From positions 198,704,247 through 198,768,246 of the forward strand of contig NC_090942.1 in assembly GCF_040807025.1 (NCBI RefSeq): a DNA stretch of 64,000 nt, in the 5' to 3' direction. Below are positions 46,481-61,270 of this stretch, one piece after another (positions within the stretch are counted from its first letter, which is position 1; every line of letters starts with the position of its first letter). A model generated the notes under the pieces. It was not told the DNA's origin. It searched no databases and was given only the letters and a program-made list of their open reading frames with translations. The translations under genes and the position numbers were made by a program. Origin of the DNA: Struthio camelus. Lineage: Eukaryota; Chordata; Aves; Struthioniformes; Struthionidae.

Positions 46481-49219
46481 CGTTTCTCCCTTAGACGTTT
46501 CATTAAAGCGCTGTGTGAAAGCCAAGCTTGCAAATTAAGCCCCCGGCAGCAGGAAAACTCCGGCATTACGGTTCTTGTGTTCTCAAAAGTGCCTGCGCAG
46601 GTGCGTTACAAGATGGAGTTTGATGGCCTTTGTAAATATTTTTCCTCTGGGGCTTCTTTCAAGCCCCAGGAGTGATGTCCGTGCAAGGGCTTTATCCTTC
46701 TACACATGGTGGCACGTCTACTTTGTATCGTCTCAGTATGGAATTAACTACAGAATTATTTATTTCCTTATGGCATGGCAGCTCAGTGGGATAAAACAGC
46801 TCTGCCCAGGCCCCTTCAACAGCAGCAGACTCTAGAAAATCTTTTCCTTTTCTCAGTTCTCCTTAAAGAGGATTTTCTTTTCTTTGATAAAGGGTGGTAT
46901 AAAAGAATCCATATAGCAGCAGTCCTGTAAAAGTCGTGTTACGAAGTAAAGGAGAAAAGCCAATTTAAGTACAAAGAAAAATTTGCACTCTCTGAAAACG
47001 ACTCCTCTCCCACCATCTCCCCTGAAAACTCCTTGCTGACTACATGTGACCCCTGCTTTATATGCACAGATCTCACTGACCACTCCCTGTGCTCTGATCC
47101 AAATGTCAGCTCCCTTCTTTTATTCACACATCCCTCGCTGTATGAGAAGTGCAGTATCACGTTCAAGGTTCACGTATTCCAACTTCCAACAGCGGGTAAC
47201 ACCGATGTCCCAGAGAAAGGCTCCACAAGTCTCACTGTACGCACAAGTACCACGATGGCGTTATTGTTGCCTCTGATGGCGTCAGACTAATCTTTTTAGT
47301 TAGACATTTGTGTAGACCTTCAACCATGAGGTTTTACATCCCTTCCAAATGTTATTAGTATTATTGTAAAAGCGAATATTATTATCCTCCATGTACATAT
47401 CCCTTCCTGTTTTGACTCCTGAAAAATTCTTGGCCTCAGCAAGTTCATAAGATAACTGCAAGTTGGGTGGAACTCTTTATCAATTTTGAATTTGTCATCT
47501 TTCATTTTAATTGGATATCTTTCTGCTCTTGTGTTATAAAAGAGTTTCTACCTACCTCTCCATACCAATCATTATTTTACACAATTTTATCACATCTATT
47601 TACTTGTGTGTTACCTTCCTCAGTGTCTCTTCACATGATAATTTTTCCATGTCCTTCAACCTTCTAATGAACTTCTTTAGCCTCCTTCTATTTCTGCAGT
47701 GGGCTTTGGAGGTGCAGTAACTGGTTCTTCCCATAAGATTGCGGAAGAAGCCATATCATTGATTTGTGTGGTGGCACATAATCTCCATTTTATTCTCCAT
47801 CCCATTTGTAAGGCATCCTAATAATTTACTCTTTTTTGAGCCATACTGTCATAAATTTTAGCTTAGCTGGTCATCCCGATGTCCTGTCTCTTCCTTCGAT
47901 ACAGATAAGGCATTGCAAACACCAAACCACAGGGAGCCTTGAGCCATCTTGCTATTAACTGTGATGGATCTTGACCGCGTACTTCAAGTGTTTCCTGAAT
48001 CTTAACCCATTTTGATCCATAAAAATGCTGTTTCTGACCAAGAATTATTTCAGATACTTGAAAGGATTTTGCTCAAATAGGTTGTGAAAGTTTAAATACA
48101 TCATCTCTACCAATTCTTCTCTAGCAGTTCTTCTCTAGCCTCTACTTTGCTGACCTATTGAATTTTATAATGTAATGCTTTTATAAAAAATACTGCCTTT
48201 TACTGTGTTCTGTTTTTCCAACAATACTATTTTAACAAACATTTCCAGATAAAACTTACTTACTTGCAGATAAAAAACACTGACTGATAACAATTCTAGA
48301 GCTTCTCCAAATTGCAGTGTTTGCCTTTAGCTGCCTTTTATCACTGTAGCAGGCTTTTAACTGCTTTATGACAGACTGGATATTTGTATTAGGTGCATTC
48401 CTATTAAATACTTACATTCATTCAGAATTTTAAAGTATCTATCATCTAGAGCTGGTGATTTGCAATTGTGTTGTAAAAACATGAATAAGTTTTGATACAT
48501 AGTTGTTATCCCAGTCTCATTAAACAGACAGTAAACAGAAGGAGTTAGGAGCAAGCAGAGCTGCAGACTTGCCATCACTGTAAAGGGTGTGGTTGTCTCA
48601 GAAATGGATGAGCTGTGGCTACTCATCTTTAGAGGGTTTTGCAGACTCGTGCTACTTTTTGAGTGCTGATTACTTGCCAGTGCTAACACAGCTCTGACAA
48701 GCTTTTTTCCAATTTGCAGCTCCCTGAACAATTAAGACTTTACTCGGCACTGGATTCATCATTGCATCTTCTAACCCTATCACTGCATTTTCTACCTGAA
48801 GTCATGGGTAAAGGCCTCTGAAAGCAGAGGAGCCTATGGGTGCTTAGCGGTTCAGACGGGATCCTCACATGTTATTACTTGGCTCTGTAAAAGTCTCCAC
48901 CTTTTTACAAAAATGCTGATTAGGTAAGAATAGGAAATCCTGTGCAAGATTGCCTTAATGCAAGTCCATGTACGCAGGCTTCCCCCACCATGTGCTTGGA
49001 AATACCAAGTCCTGGTATAGCTTTGCAAAGCAGGGGTAAGCACGGAGGGCTCACAGAGGTGAGCCTGCAACCTTGCCCTTGCAATCAGCCCCTGAGAGTC
49101 AGCCCCACCTGGCCCAGGCCAATCTCCCCATCAGTGAGCGACAATTAACAGCAGCTCTTCAGACAAGATAAAGGCAGGGCAGGGAGACAAGCAGGGCTGA
49201 CTTTTCTCTGGGTGCAATC
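46481..49219. other. Intergenic DNA between BRCA2 and the ZAR1L start codon
   Basis: No coding exon recognised. If ZAR1L uses the BRCA2 island as promoter, as in mammals, this would be a ZAR1L 5' intron; a donor-like CGCAG|GTGCGT near 46600 is the only hint. Otherwise a local ZAR1L promoter sits just before 49220, where a gataaagg motif at about 49167 is the only TATA-like element. Confidence 0.5.
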
Positions 49220-49828
49220 ATGGAAAGCTTTGTCTATCCCCCCTTTGGTACATACCAGGGCTTCAGGGGCAGCCTAACACCAAGCCGTGGCAGGGACCCA
49301 GTGCTGAAGCAGCCCAGCTGGAAGCAGAGCAAGAGCAGTGGTGTCAGCCCCTTCCTTGGGGGTCCCCCAACCCCTATGCCTGCTGACTACCTTGACAGCT
49401 ACCGGAGGGCCCAGCTCAAGGCCTTGCTGTCACAGGTGAGCCCAGGGCTGACACCACGGCTGCGCCGGGCCAACACTAAGGAGGTGGGTGTGCAGGTGAA
49501 CCCACGAGCTGATGTTGCTGTGCAGTGCTCCCTGGGGCCACGCACCCTGCCTGCTGGCCGCCCCCTCAGCCCTGCTGCCCTCCGTGCCCGTGGGCCCCTT
49601 GCCCTCTACTCACCTGTGCTGGACCGTCGCCTCTTCACGCTGCCTGAGGCTGCAGGGCCCCAGGGGAAGAACCAGGCAGTGACAGCTACCACCCCTGAAG
49701 AGCAGAAGGCTGAGGATGGTAGTGGAGAGCAACAGGAAGGCCAGGCAGAGGATGCCCCACCGCATGAGGAGCCGGCAGAGGCACCACGGGAGGAGGCTGT
49801 GGCCCCTGGCCGGCGGGCTGCCTTCCAG
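49220..49828 (+). CDS. ZAR1L: ZAR1L exon with start codon (203 codons)
   Basis: GC-rich, codes for the N-terminal half: the short MESFVYPP motif, the RAQLKALLSQ helix, and a Pro/Glu-rich disordered stretch. It ends RAAFQ at CAG|GTATGC. The variable segment is shorter or different from mammals. Confidence 0.95.
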
Positions 49829-51088
49829 GTATGCAATGCCAGGAGCCCTGGGCTAGTGTGGGGCCTGGGGCAGGTGGCTGGGGATCTGGCAGCCTGCCCT
49901 GGGCAAGGAGGCGAATCCTGAGTTGGGCTGGAAAGAAATCCTCTTCTAGGTGGGAGAAGGCATGGTGGTCCCCAGCCTGGCTTCCCCATCAGGTCTATGT
50001 TCCCCTTCCCTTAGGGTTAGTCATCCCTGGTGGGGCTCTGGCTCTTGCTCCCCTGTGATGGTGGGGGGCCTCCTGCTTGTGAGAGTGGGGGGTGTAATAA
50101 GGGAGTTGAGCCTGGTGTTTGTGTGATGCCAGAGGTTGCTGAGTGCATTTTCTCTCTGCAGTTCTTGGAGCAGAAGTATGGCTATTTCCACTGCAAAGAC
50201 TGCAAGACCAGATGGGAGAGTGCCTATGTCTGGTGCATTTCTGGAAGTAACAAGGTAGTTAACATAAAACAAGTATAGTTTTTGCTTCTGAAACTTGCAA
50301 GTATGACACTAAAGCTGTGCCAAATGGGATGTTTCGGCATGAATTTAGGGTGACTGTATAGGAATGTCCTGAGTAAGTCTCTGTAGTAACTGAGAACTTG
50401 TTTCTTAGGTATACTTTAAGCAGCTCTGTCGCAAATGCCAAAAGGGCTTCAATCCCTATAGAGTGGAAGCTATCCAGTGCCAGGTAAGTTACAGACTTCT
50501 GTGCCTTGGTAAGACTGCCGGAACTTGCCACGTATTAAAATTTGCATTAAAATAGCTTACTATTGATGAATTTGATGTTGACTTTAGGTGGAAGAAAGCA
50601 GTACCTGAACTTGCTTTCATTCCATTACTAGGAAGCATTATTTGGGAATAGCCTAACAGTGTAAGGCTGCTTCTTGCAAATGGTTTACATCAACAATCTT
50701 CTGTTCATATAGTGTCATACCTAACTACTACTCATACCTACTAGGGTTAGGGTTTTGACACAGTGTTTTGAGCTTCTAGATTAGAAGGTTTTTATAGCTG
50801 AACTCCGCAAGGTTTTCATTGCGAAAGCTCTTTTGAGCATATCGGATCAAATGTGTTCCTGTGATTAAGGGGAAACCAAATGTCAATCTGACATGACATG
50901 GCCATCTTTTTATCTGCCAATAATAAAGTGTCTCTTTTTTTAAGACCTGTTCAAAGACTCGTTGTTCCTGCCCCCAGAAGAAAAGACACATTGATCTCAA
51001 GAGACCTCATCGCCAAGAACTTTGTGGCCGCTGCAAAGGCAAGAGGCTGTCCTGTGATAACACTTACAGCTTCAAATACATTGTCTGA
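49220..51088 (+). CDS. ZAR1L: ZAR1L (zygote arrest 1-like), complete, 306 aa
   Basis: ZAR1L is an oocyte and early-embryo protein related to ZAR1, which binds maternal mRNAs and helps control their storage and translation. Four exons (49220-49828, 50162-50254, 50409-50483, 50945-51088) join in phase 0 at every junction, with GT-AG sites. The N-terminus MESFVYPPFGTYQGF and the block YRRAQLKALLSQVSPGLTPR then NTKEVGVQVNPRADVAVQCS match the family. Residues about 140-203 are acidic and low-complexity. Exons 2-4 encode the conserved C-terminal zinc-binding domain: HCKDCKTRWESAYVWC, LCRKCQKGFNPYRVEAIQCQ, TCSKTRCSCPQKKRHIDL and LCGRCKGKRLSC. The ATG has a strong context (A at -3, G at +4). Head-to-head with BRCA2 across about 3.1 kb, as in mammals. 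Confidence 0.96.
50162..50254 (+). CDS. ZAR1L: ZAR1L zinc-domain exon a (31 codons)
   Basis: FLEQKYGYFHCKDCKTRWES then AYVWCISGSNK, almost identical to mammalian ZAR1/ZAR1L. Acceptor TTTCTCTCTGCAG, donor AAG|GTAGTT. Confidence 0.97.
50409..50483 (+). CDS. ZAR1L: ZAR1L zinc-domain exon b (25 codons)
   Basis: VYFKQLCRKCQKGFNPYRVE then AIQCQ, a conserved CxxC pair plus a third cysteine. Acceptor TTCTTAG, donor CAG|GTAAGT. Confidence 0.97.
50945..51088 (+). CDS. ZAR1L: ZAR1L last exon (47 codons + stop)
   Basis: TCSKTRCSCPQKKRHIDLKR then PHRQELCGRCKGKRLSCDNT, ending YSFKYIV. Completes the cysteine set. TGA at 51086-51088. Acceptor TTTTTTTTAAG. Confidence 0.97.
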   Translation, partial: TCSKTRCSCPQKKRHIDLKRPHRQELCGRCKGKRLSCDNTYSFKYIV

Positions 51089-51265
51089 TCCATGTGCCCT
51101 TTTCTGTTTTGCACTTTGCACGTTGTCAGTCCTCTGCAATGTTTTGACTTTAGGCTTTTGACCTGGCATTGGATAATGGATTAAGACTTTTGTATTATTT
51201 ATAAAATATTTAACTTTACTGTACATATGTTGTAAATAAAGTTCAATAAAAGTTTGCACTAATTT
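51089..51265 (+). promoter_or_regulatory. ZAR1L: ZAR1L 3'UTR with Pumilio-type element
   Basis: Short 3'UTR of about 170 nt. tgtacata at 51220-51227 is a perfect UGUANAUA Pumilio site 7 nt before the first AATAAA. AU-rich tracts (ttttgtattatttat) and ctttact are similar to cytoplasmic polyadenylation elements. This suits a maternal mRNA under translational control; function is inferred. Confidence 0.6.
51235..51250 (+). terminator. ZAR1L: ZAR1L polyadenylation signals (two AATAAA)
   Basis: AATAAA at 51235-51240 and again at 51245-51250, about 150 nt after the stop; cleavage is expected near 51265. Confidence 0.8.
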
Positions 51266-52010
51266 GTTACCCCTTTAGTTTTATCTTGCTGTGATACACA
51301 GGGAAATACAGCTGGAAGGAAGCAAAACCTATTTGATTTCCTAAAGCAAATGGATTTTGTCTTTATTCCTTTAGGGTAGTATAAAATAATAGTTTGCTGT
51401 AGCAAACTTGTTCTCTCTTCACTCTGAATACTGAACTATTGTGCAAGATGCAAATAATACTATGGGGATTAAAGTCTATGGTAAATGTACCCATCTCTCT
51501 TGTAGCTCATGCTACAGCAGCATGCCCCAGTGAATGACTACTCACCAGAAGAGTATGCCCTTAAGAGGGGGGGGAAAAAACTGTAAACTTAATGTGCTTC
51601 AAAGTGTGTGTGGGAGGAATCTTTTGAGTCAGGGTAACTGGGAGGTTGTCAACAAATTCTCTAGGCTTAATGTGTCTCAATATCCAGAACAAGCCTGTGT
51701 CCTTTGTTAAGTAAAGGCTTCTGCCCCACAGGCTTGCTGGTTATATAAGGTGTTTCTATTGTAGCTGGCTTAAATATAACTCTGTATAATAAAGGGAGTA
51801 ACTGAACATGCTTTTACAGGGACGAAATGTAAGACAGTGGAAATGTGCTTAAACTAGCTTTGTTGCACAGAAGCTTTGAGGAGCACTGCTGAAACTAATG
51901 TATTCTTAGGACTTCAGTGAGACTTTGTTAGGAATATGCTAATTCCTACTCTACCTAAAGTCTAGATTGATGTGAAGGAAAAGTTACTGCTTCACTCTTT
52001 TTAACTGCAA
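51266..52010. other. Intergenic, downstream of ZAR1L
   Basis: No gene or repeat family recognised; a G8 run near 51571-51578 is the only simple-sequence feature. Confidence 0.6.
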
Positions 52011-53540
52011 GGAATCATAGAACCTCTGGACCTCTTTTCCCTACTCCAAACAGGGCCAATTACCTAATGATCAAATTGCTCAGGGCCTCGTCCATCTGAC
52101 TTTCTCATATCTCTAAGGATGGGGATTATGTGGTCTCGCTGTGCAACCAATTCCAGTTTTTGAACACCCTCCTGATAAAGTTTTTCCTTTATTTCTAATA
52201 GGAACTTTCTGTGTTGTAGCTTATACCCACTTCTGTGCTTCCATAAGTCTGGCTTTATCCTTTCTACATATTCCCAGCAGGACTACGTGTTAGGAAGATA
52301 GCAGGAAGGTATTTTCTTAATGATAAACCCGGATTCCTCAGGCTCTCCTAGAGCGTCATTTCCTCCAGCCTCCCTTAATGTTTTGGTAGCCATCTGCTGA
52401 ACTTGATCCAGTATGTCCATGTCCTTCCTGTACTGGGAATCCTAAAACTCAACACAGTATTCCAGGTGTGGTCTCATAACTTCTGAATAGAAGGGAAGAA
52501 TGACTTCCCTAGACTTGCTAGCAGCACTCCTAATACAGCCCATGATGCAGCTGGCCTTCTATGCTGTAAGGGTGTACTGCTGACTTAGTTTCAGCTTGTC
52601 TGCCAAGATCCCCAGATCCTTTCCCATAGAGCTGCTTTCCATTCAGTTGGTGCCCAGCCTGTCCTGTTGCATAGGGTATTCCATCCTGATGCAGTTCCCT
52701 TTTGCATTTTGATTTTGCCCTTTGTTGAAGTTGATGGGATTCCTGTCTGCCCATTTCTCCAGCCTGTTGAGGTCCCCCTGAAGTGCAGCCTTACTCTCCT
52801 AGTGCATCAACTGTCCCCCCTTCCTTGCAAATTTGGTATCACCTGCAAACTTGCTTAGAGTGCACTCTGTCCCATCACACACATTAATAAGGATGTTAAA
52901 TAATACTAGCTCCAAAAGTGCTACTAATAGCCAGCTGCCAGTTGGAATTTGTATGGTTGCCCAGCCAATTTTCCAGTTGCCTTATCCAGTATGTATCTCA
53001 TCAGTTTGGCATAGATCATGTCAAAGGGCAAGGAAAACAACATCCACTGTTCTCCCAGCACCCACTGAACCAGCCATCTCATCATACAAGGCAATGATGT
53101 ATAATTTGCCCTTGGTAAAGCCCTGCTGACTGTTCCCAAACGCTTTGCTCTCCTCTTGACTATGGAAATGGCTTCCAGGCAATTTCACTCCATTGCCTTC
53201 CCAGGGACTGAGTTAGGCTGATGGGTCCATGGTTCCTGAGCGCCTCTCTTGCCTTTCTGGAAGATGGGTGTTACATTTGCCTTCTTCTAGTCATTAGGAA
53301 CCTCTCCTGGTCTCCACAAGTGATGACTGATGTCCCTCTGGTGGCCTTGCAAAGGCAGTGGCCACTTCCCTTGGCTCACTTTGATGAATCCTGTCTGATC
53401 CCATGGACTTGTTATGGCCAACTGGCTTAGGTGCTCCTTAAGTCTGTTTTTCTCCACTATGTGTAATGTGGATACCTCCCACAGACATTGCTAGTAGGCT
53501 CTGGGACTGGGGGGGAGGGAGGGGGGGAACGGGGACCAGC
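52011..53540 (-). mobile_element. CR1-family LINE fragment, old, minus strand
   Basis: Read on the plus strand it has the order of a reversed CR1: a 3'-end remnant ggaatcatagaacc at about 52012, then phrases typical of antisense CR1 such as ctgataaagtttttccttta, cacagtattccaggtgtggt, gcagctggccttctatgctg, ggtatcacctgcaaacttgc and aataaggatgttaaataata, and toward the 5' side gcccttggtaaagccctgct and gggactgagttaggctgatg. Coding frames are broken throughout. It separates the convergent 3' ends of ZAR1L and FRY. Confidence 0.85.
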
Positions 53541-55232
53541 CTTCCCAGTGAAAACCAAGGCAAAAAGCAAACAAAAAACCCCCACTGTGTACCTCAGCCT
53601 TTTCCATGTCCTTTGTCATGCCGTTCCCTGCCCCATTGAGCAGCAGTGGGTGAAGGGGAAAGGGCTTTATCTGAGCCCAGAACCTAAGCTGATATGGCAG
53701 GCTGGACAGCTTTTCTTTTAATTTTAGCATGAGAAAAAAGCGCTGAGCCCAACGATAGAACTAATAGCACCATAATGACATTTTAAACAGAAACAAATCT
53801 TAACCTGTATTTTGATTTGTTTTTTAATTGTTAAATTGCTTTAGTCAATTTACTCTTCCTAGTTGAGTTGTAACTACAGACTGACAAAGAAATTCTTATG
53901 CTTCTCATTGGTCTCTTTCAATGTAATGAACCACTCCACCATAAACCATGAAAAAGTTGTCTTTTAGGGCTGCTTATCATTGATGCCATTGGCAACAGTA
54001 TAGACTGAGACAAGAACAAGATCTTCACAACTAGCACATACTCTCTTGTGATTATATATGACTTTTATATTTTAGTTAAATGGATGTACTGATCCAAATA
54101 TCAACCAAAGTTACCTCACAAAAACGGTAAGTGTATTTACAGAGTGAATAAGTTACATAGTTGTCAGAATAAAAGTGTCTCAGATGTGCAACAGATTTAC
54201 ATGCATACATTTAACACTGGACAGCAGTTAAATGCAGGAAAAAAACATACAGGTATGACTTTTATATATACATTACAAATAAAATAAGACATCTCTGTAA
54301 AGAAACTTAACATGAGAACTTGCATTTCACGTTAATATTTTTACTTTTTATACTTCAAATTTATATTAAATAAAAATATGCATGCATAACAGTTCAAAAG
54401 ATTTGACTCTGTGATGGGACTTTCTCCTACAAAATGGCAAGTTAAATTAGATCAACCATCCTTTAATAGTATAAATATATTCATAAAAGCAACCCTCTAG
54501 TAAAAAGCAGCCAAGGTCCTTAAAAAAAAAAAGAAGAAAATCTACCAAGACCATTCATGATACTTGGGGGCCTAAGAACAGACCTCTGCAATATGATCCA
54601 GTACCTTCACAGACAGTAGCCTAGTAACATTAGGAAATGTACTTCATAGCAGCTTGTTGTTTTAAGATACAGTAATCATATTCAAATTACAGTGTACATT
54701 GAACTGTAGTCCATTTACAATTTGTTTCATATACACAGGCTCTCAGCTTTTGACCAACATGTTTGCGAGATTCTGTGGCCAGCTTCATTCTGCCCATCTT
54801 TCACTCAATCAAACAAGAGAAAAAAGGAAAAAATGTACAAGGTTTTTTAACAAAAAATATTATTTTGTGAAGGAAACATTGCACTTTTGCCAACCAAAAA
54901 TTAATTTGCTATAAAGGAAGTATTGTTCAGTGTAGTAGGCTTTGGTACGCAATGGAAGTCACTTCTTCAGTAGTGAGTTGCAGTTGCTCAGTGAAATGCT
55001 AACTGATTTTTGTGCAACAGAGAACAAAGGATGTCCTGGATGCTCTATGCTACCTTTGTCCTGACAGTATTGCTACACATTTGAAGTTCTGCCCATATCT
55101 TTTTAGACGAAATCCTAAATGTAACAAGAGTGAGTACAGTTTGACCAAACCTTTGTAAGGCCGAGAAGACATTGAACCACCTCACTCCAGCAGGGCAGCA
55201 CTCCCAGCTTGAGAGAGGACACAAGAGTCCTG
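53541..55232 (-). other. FRY: FRY 3'UTR and flank
   Basis: AT-rich with no coding sequence. It should contain the FRY 3'UTR from 55232 leftward. No canonical minus-strand AATAAA was found; ATTAAA at 54462-54467 is a possible signal. The exact transcript end is undetermined. Confidence 0.5.
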
Positions 55233-58326
<3,094 letters not shown>

Positions 58327-61252
58327 CTAAGGAAAGATTTATAGGAGAATAAATAATTAATAAAGAACAGTGATTTAGGATAATTTTTAATAACTAATAA
58401 AACACACGGAGATATAAATTATTAGTCCTCCATCAAAAATACATTATTTTACTAACATAGGATCATATACTACTTCAAAAAAAAAGTATTATGTTATGTC
58501 TTCTGCAGGTAGGTCATATAGAATATTGAAAATCAAAATAGTAATGGCTAGCATTTGTCATGTAGCACTTGTCAGCAAGATTAGCTTCTCTGTCATCATT
58601 TTGCAGCAGGAAAGCGCAGGCAGGGAATGGGGAAGAATGATTTGGCCATAAAGAACATAAATATTTCAAAAATTCAGAAATGGTCAAAGACCTCTTCTGA
58701 GAGGATGGAAATCCAAAAGAGAAGCAAGAAAATATTTCTAGAGGGTCAAAGCTCCTGTATGCTTTTATGAGGGGAGAGAAGAGAGGCAATAAATCCAGCC
58801 AGGTGTGGGAAGGAAGAAATGCCAGCTCCGCAACCTAGACCTCAGCTCATGGATTTTCCACCATCTTAACGAAGCCATACAACAGGTGAACTAAACTTCA
58901 AGTATAAGAAGAAAGATAGCCTCTACATATTTCCCTGGAGTAAGTAGATGCTGTTTATGAATATTAACTTGTTTCTCCCAGTGTGAGGTGCAGCACCACA
59001 TGGAAGATGTTAGGCACATCTAAGTCAAATGAAATGGCCATGTGTGTCAGAGAAGGCAAGTCAATATGCTCATGGTCCTGGTATCTGGGTGTCCATCAGG
59101 AAGGGGAATCTGGCAGTTCCACAGATGGAGGAGCGTGGAAGGGAAGTGAGGGGGATATTTCACCTTTGACACATTACAGAAGAAGTAAAAATTCTGCACA
59201 ACTGAGGAAGCTTCCTGTTGCTCTGGCAGGAATGACTCTCAGACATGAGATGCTTATTTGAATTGTCTTCTACACAGACACAGTGACCAAGGGATCTTTC
59301 CATTTGCTTGGAGAAGTTACAGCAGAGTTTCATGCCAAACATGGCAGAAAAAAAGAGGATGCTATTAATAACTTTGCTTCCTTAATGCACTTTATACATG
59401 CTTAGCTACCAGCATGTGCTTCAGCCATTTGCTGAATTGGCGGTCAGTGCAAATGCCAGTATAATAATAAGAAAAAGTACTTTAAAAACATCATAAGCAC
59501 TAATTTGACTGAAGTGTTTGTTTACATATGCTTTGGTGTATAAGCACGTAAGTGCCAGGGTTTCTATTAATAAGCCAAAATTAGAACCACATTCTTAGCG
59601 TCTCCAGTTCTCAAAATTTCTTTACGAGCTAGACAAGTCTGAGGGGCTGAGGTCAAAGAGAGACCCTAGTTCTTTGGCAATTTTCAACTTATTTTGTCAG
59701 GCAAAGGCAGGCAGCAACTACCTAGCTATGAACAGTTAGTTCAGGTCACTGCCAGGACACAGCAGAGCCATTCCCCTGCCAAAGTCCATCCCCTGGGAGC
59801 TTCACGGGGGCAAGCGGGGGAAGGAGGAGAGCTGCAAGTCAGTAGCTCTTTGCCTGATGGAGCTCCTCCTGCTTAACGCTTGGTAGCTTACCCACACCTC
59901 AAGAGCGGTCTGCCACAGAAGCAGAGTTCAGTGGGGTAAATTTCCCTGATCTGAGCCCCTTGCTGCTCTGGATAAACTGTTTCTAGCACCTCAGACAGTT
60001 TGTTTCCATTGAGCCAGGGCTGAGCATTGCCTCCCAAATACAAGGGAGGATCTCACCAGGGCTGCTGGGACCCACAGGAGCTGAAGGAAGGGCAGGCAGA
60101 TCCAAGGTGAGGAGAAGGGGGGGAAAAAGGGGTAGAAACAAATGTGTGACCTGCTAGGACAGAACTGATTTGTGGGCAGGCACCAAACATGCCTGTGGCC
60201 CAGAGGATGAGAAAGTACAGCATGAGGGACACGGCTGGTTAACTAAACCTGCCCAGAGGCTACTCTCTGGAAGTGAGACCACATTTGCATCTATGCAAGT
60301 TTGCATCTATGTGGCTAAAGTCTTACCTCCTAAAATAAAAAGTGAGAGTTTAAATACGGGACCTATTGGAAGTGGCTTGGGCTTCTCTTGAACAAGGCTG
60401 AGGCTGGCTGGCTGCCAGCAAAGATGCCGACCGTACAGGAACATGCTGCCCTGGGGCTCAGGACCCAACAGGGACCAGGGAGCAAGCGTGACCACACAGC
60501 TCAGCATTTCTGCAGTCTGGATCAAAATCACTCTGTTCAAATTTTGGAGCACTGGTAACACTAACTAGCTGTTAAACGCACATATGCCTGAAGCTGTCAG
60601 GGAGTTAAAATTAATTGAAAACCAGGACACATAATTAAAAAAAAATCTCATGATAGCTTGGCATGTAACACATGATTTTTTTAGTCCTTGAAGAACAATA
60701 ATTCATTTTTGCCCCACTGGCTGCTAAACTGAATTAAGACAAACTGAGGTTAGTATGAAGAATCAGGTTGGACTCATTCAGTATTTAGTTATCATATCAA
60801 GCAATTCAATTTTCTTTCTTCCTGGGTAAATGTTAGAAATGAGTAAAGGTGAAACTATTCATCAACATATAACCAAAAACAATTTGAAGCTTTACTGTCC
60901 ACTAGAAATTGTAGTTTTTCATCAAGACAGATCGAAAATTATGAATTTTAAAATAACAAAAAAATTGATTTTCCACTCCAGCATATTATATCCAAAGATT
61001 AGATTTTAAAAAAAAATTAATTATTGACCATTCTAAAGGGCAAGTGAAAAATGTCAGAATTTTGTCATAGTACTTTTAGAGTTCACAAAACACACCTTAG
61101 TAAATTATTTTAGTGATTGCACGTAGAACCACACTTGCTACAGAGAAAAATTGTAACGAAAAAGGAAAACATGCTTAGAGGTAAAACAGTAAATTTGGGG
61201 TGTATTAGTCCATCTACAGATGGACAAAGAATATGAAAGAACTTCAACTTAC

Positions 61253-61270
61253 TGCAAGAGATTCCATTTG
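61253..61270 (-). other. FRY: Candidate 18-nt microexon in FRY
   Basis: The minus strand shows a pyrimidine-rich tract (tttctttcctttccttttttcc), then UGC-containing sequence up to TGTAG, 18 nt in frame (codons for QMESLA) and a perfect GTAAGT donor. The length is a multiple of three and the next exon starts in phase 0. Speculative. Confidence 0.3.

Noticed and set aside
45798-46675. Long overlapping open frames on both strands (up to 223 codons) at 46 kb
   Set aside because: They lie in the CpG island, where stop codons are scarce. The translations are Arg/Ala/Pro/Gly-rich in every frame, with no family resemblance.
49606-49989. 127-codon minus-strand open frame opposite ZAR1L
   Set aside because: It is the GC-rich antisense shadow of the ZAR1L first coding exon, with no splice or family support.
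52530-53139. Open frames on both strands at 52.5-53.1 kb
   Set aside because: They lie within the decayed antisense CR1 and are fragments or shadows of it.
60325-60345. Acceptor immediately followed by donor (TTTTAGGAG|GTAAGAC), like a recursive splice site
   Set aside because: A true zero-length recursive site needs AG directly joined to GT; here three bases intervene, so it is more likely a chance motif.
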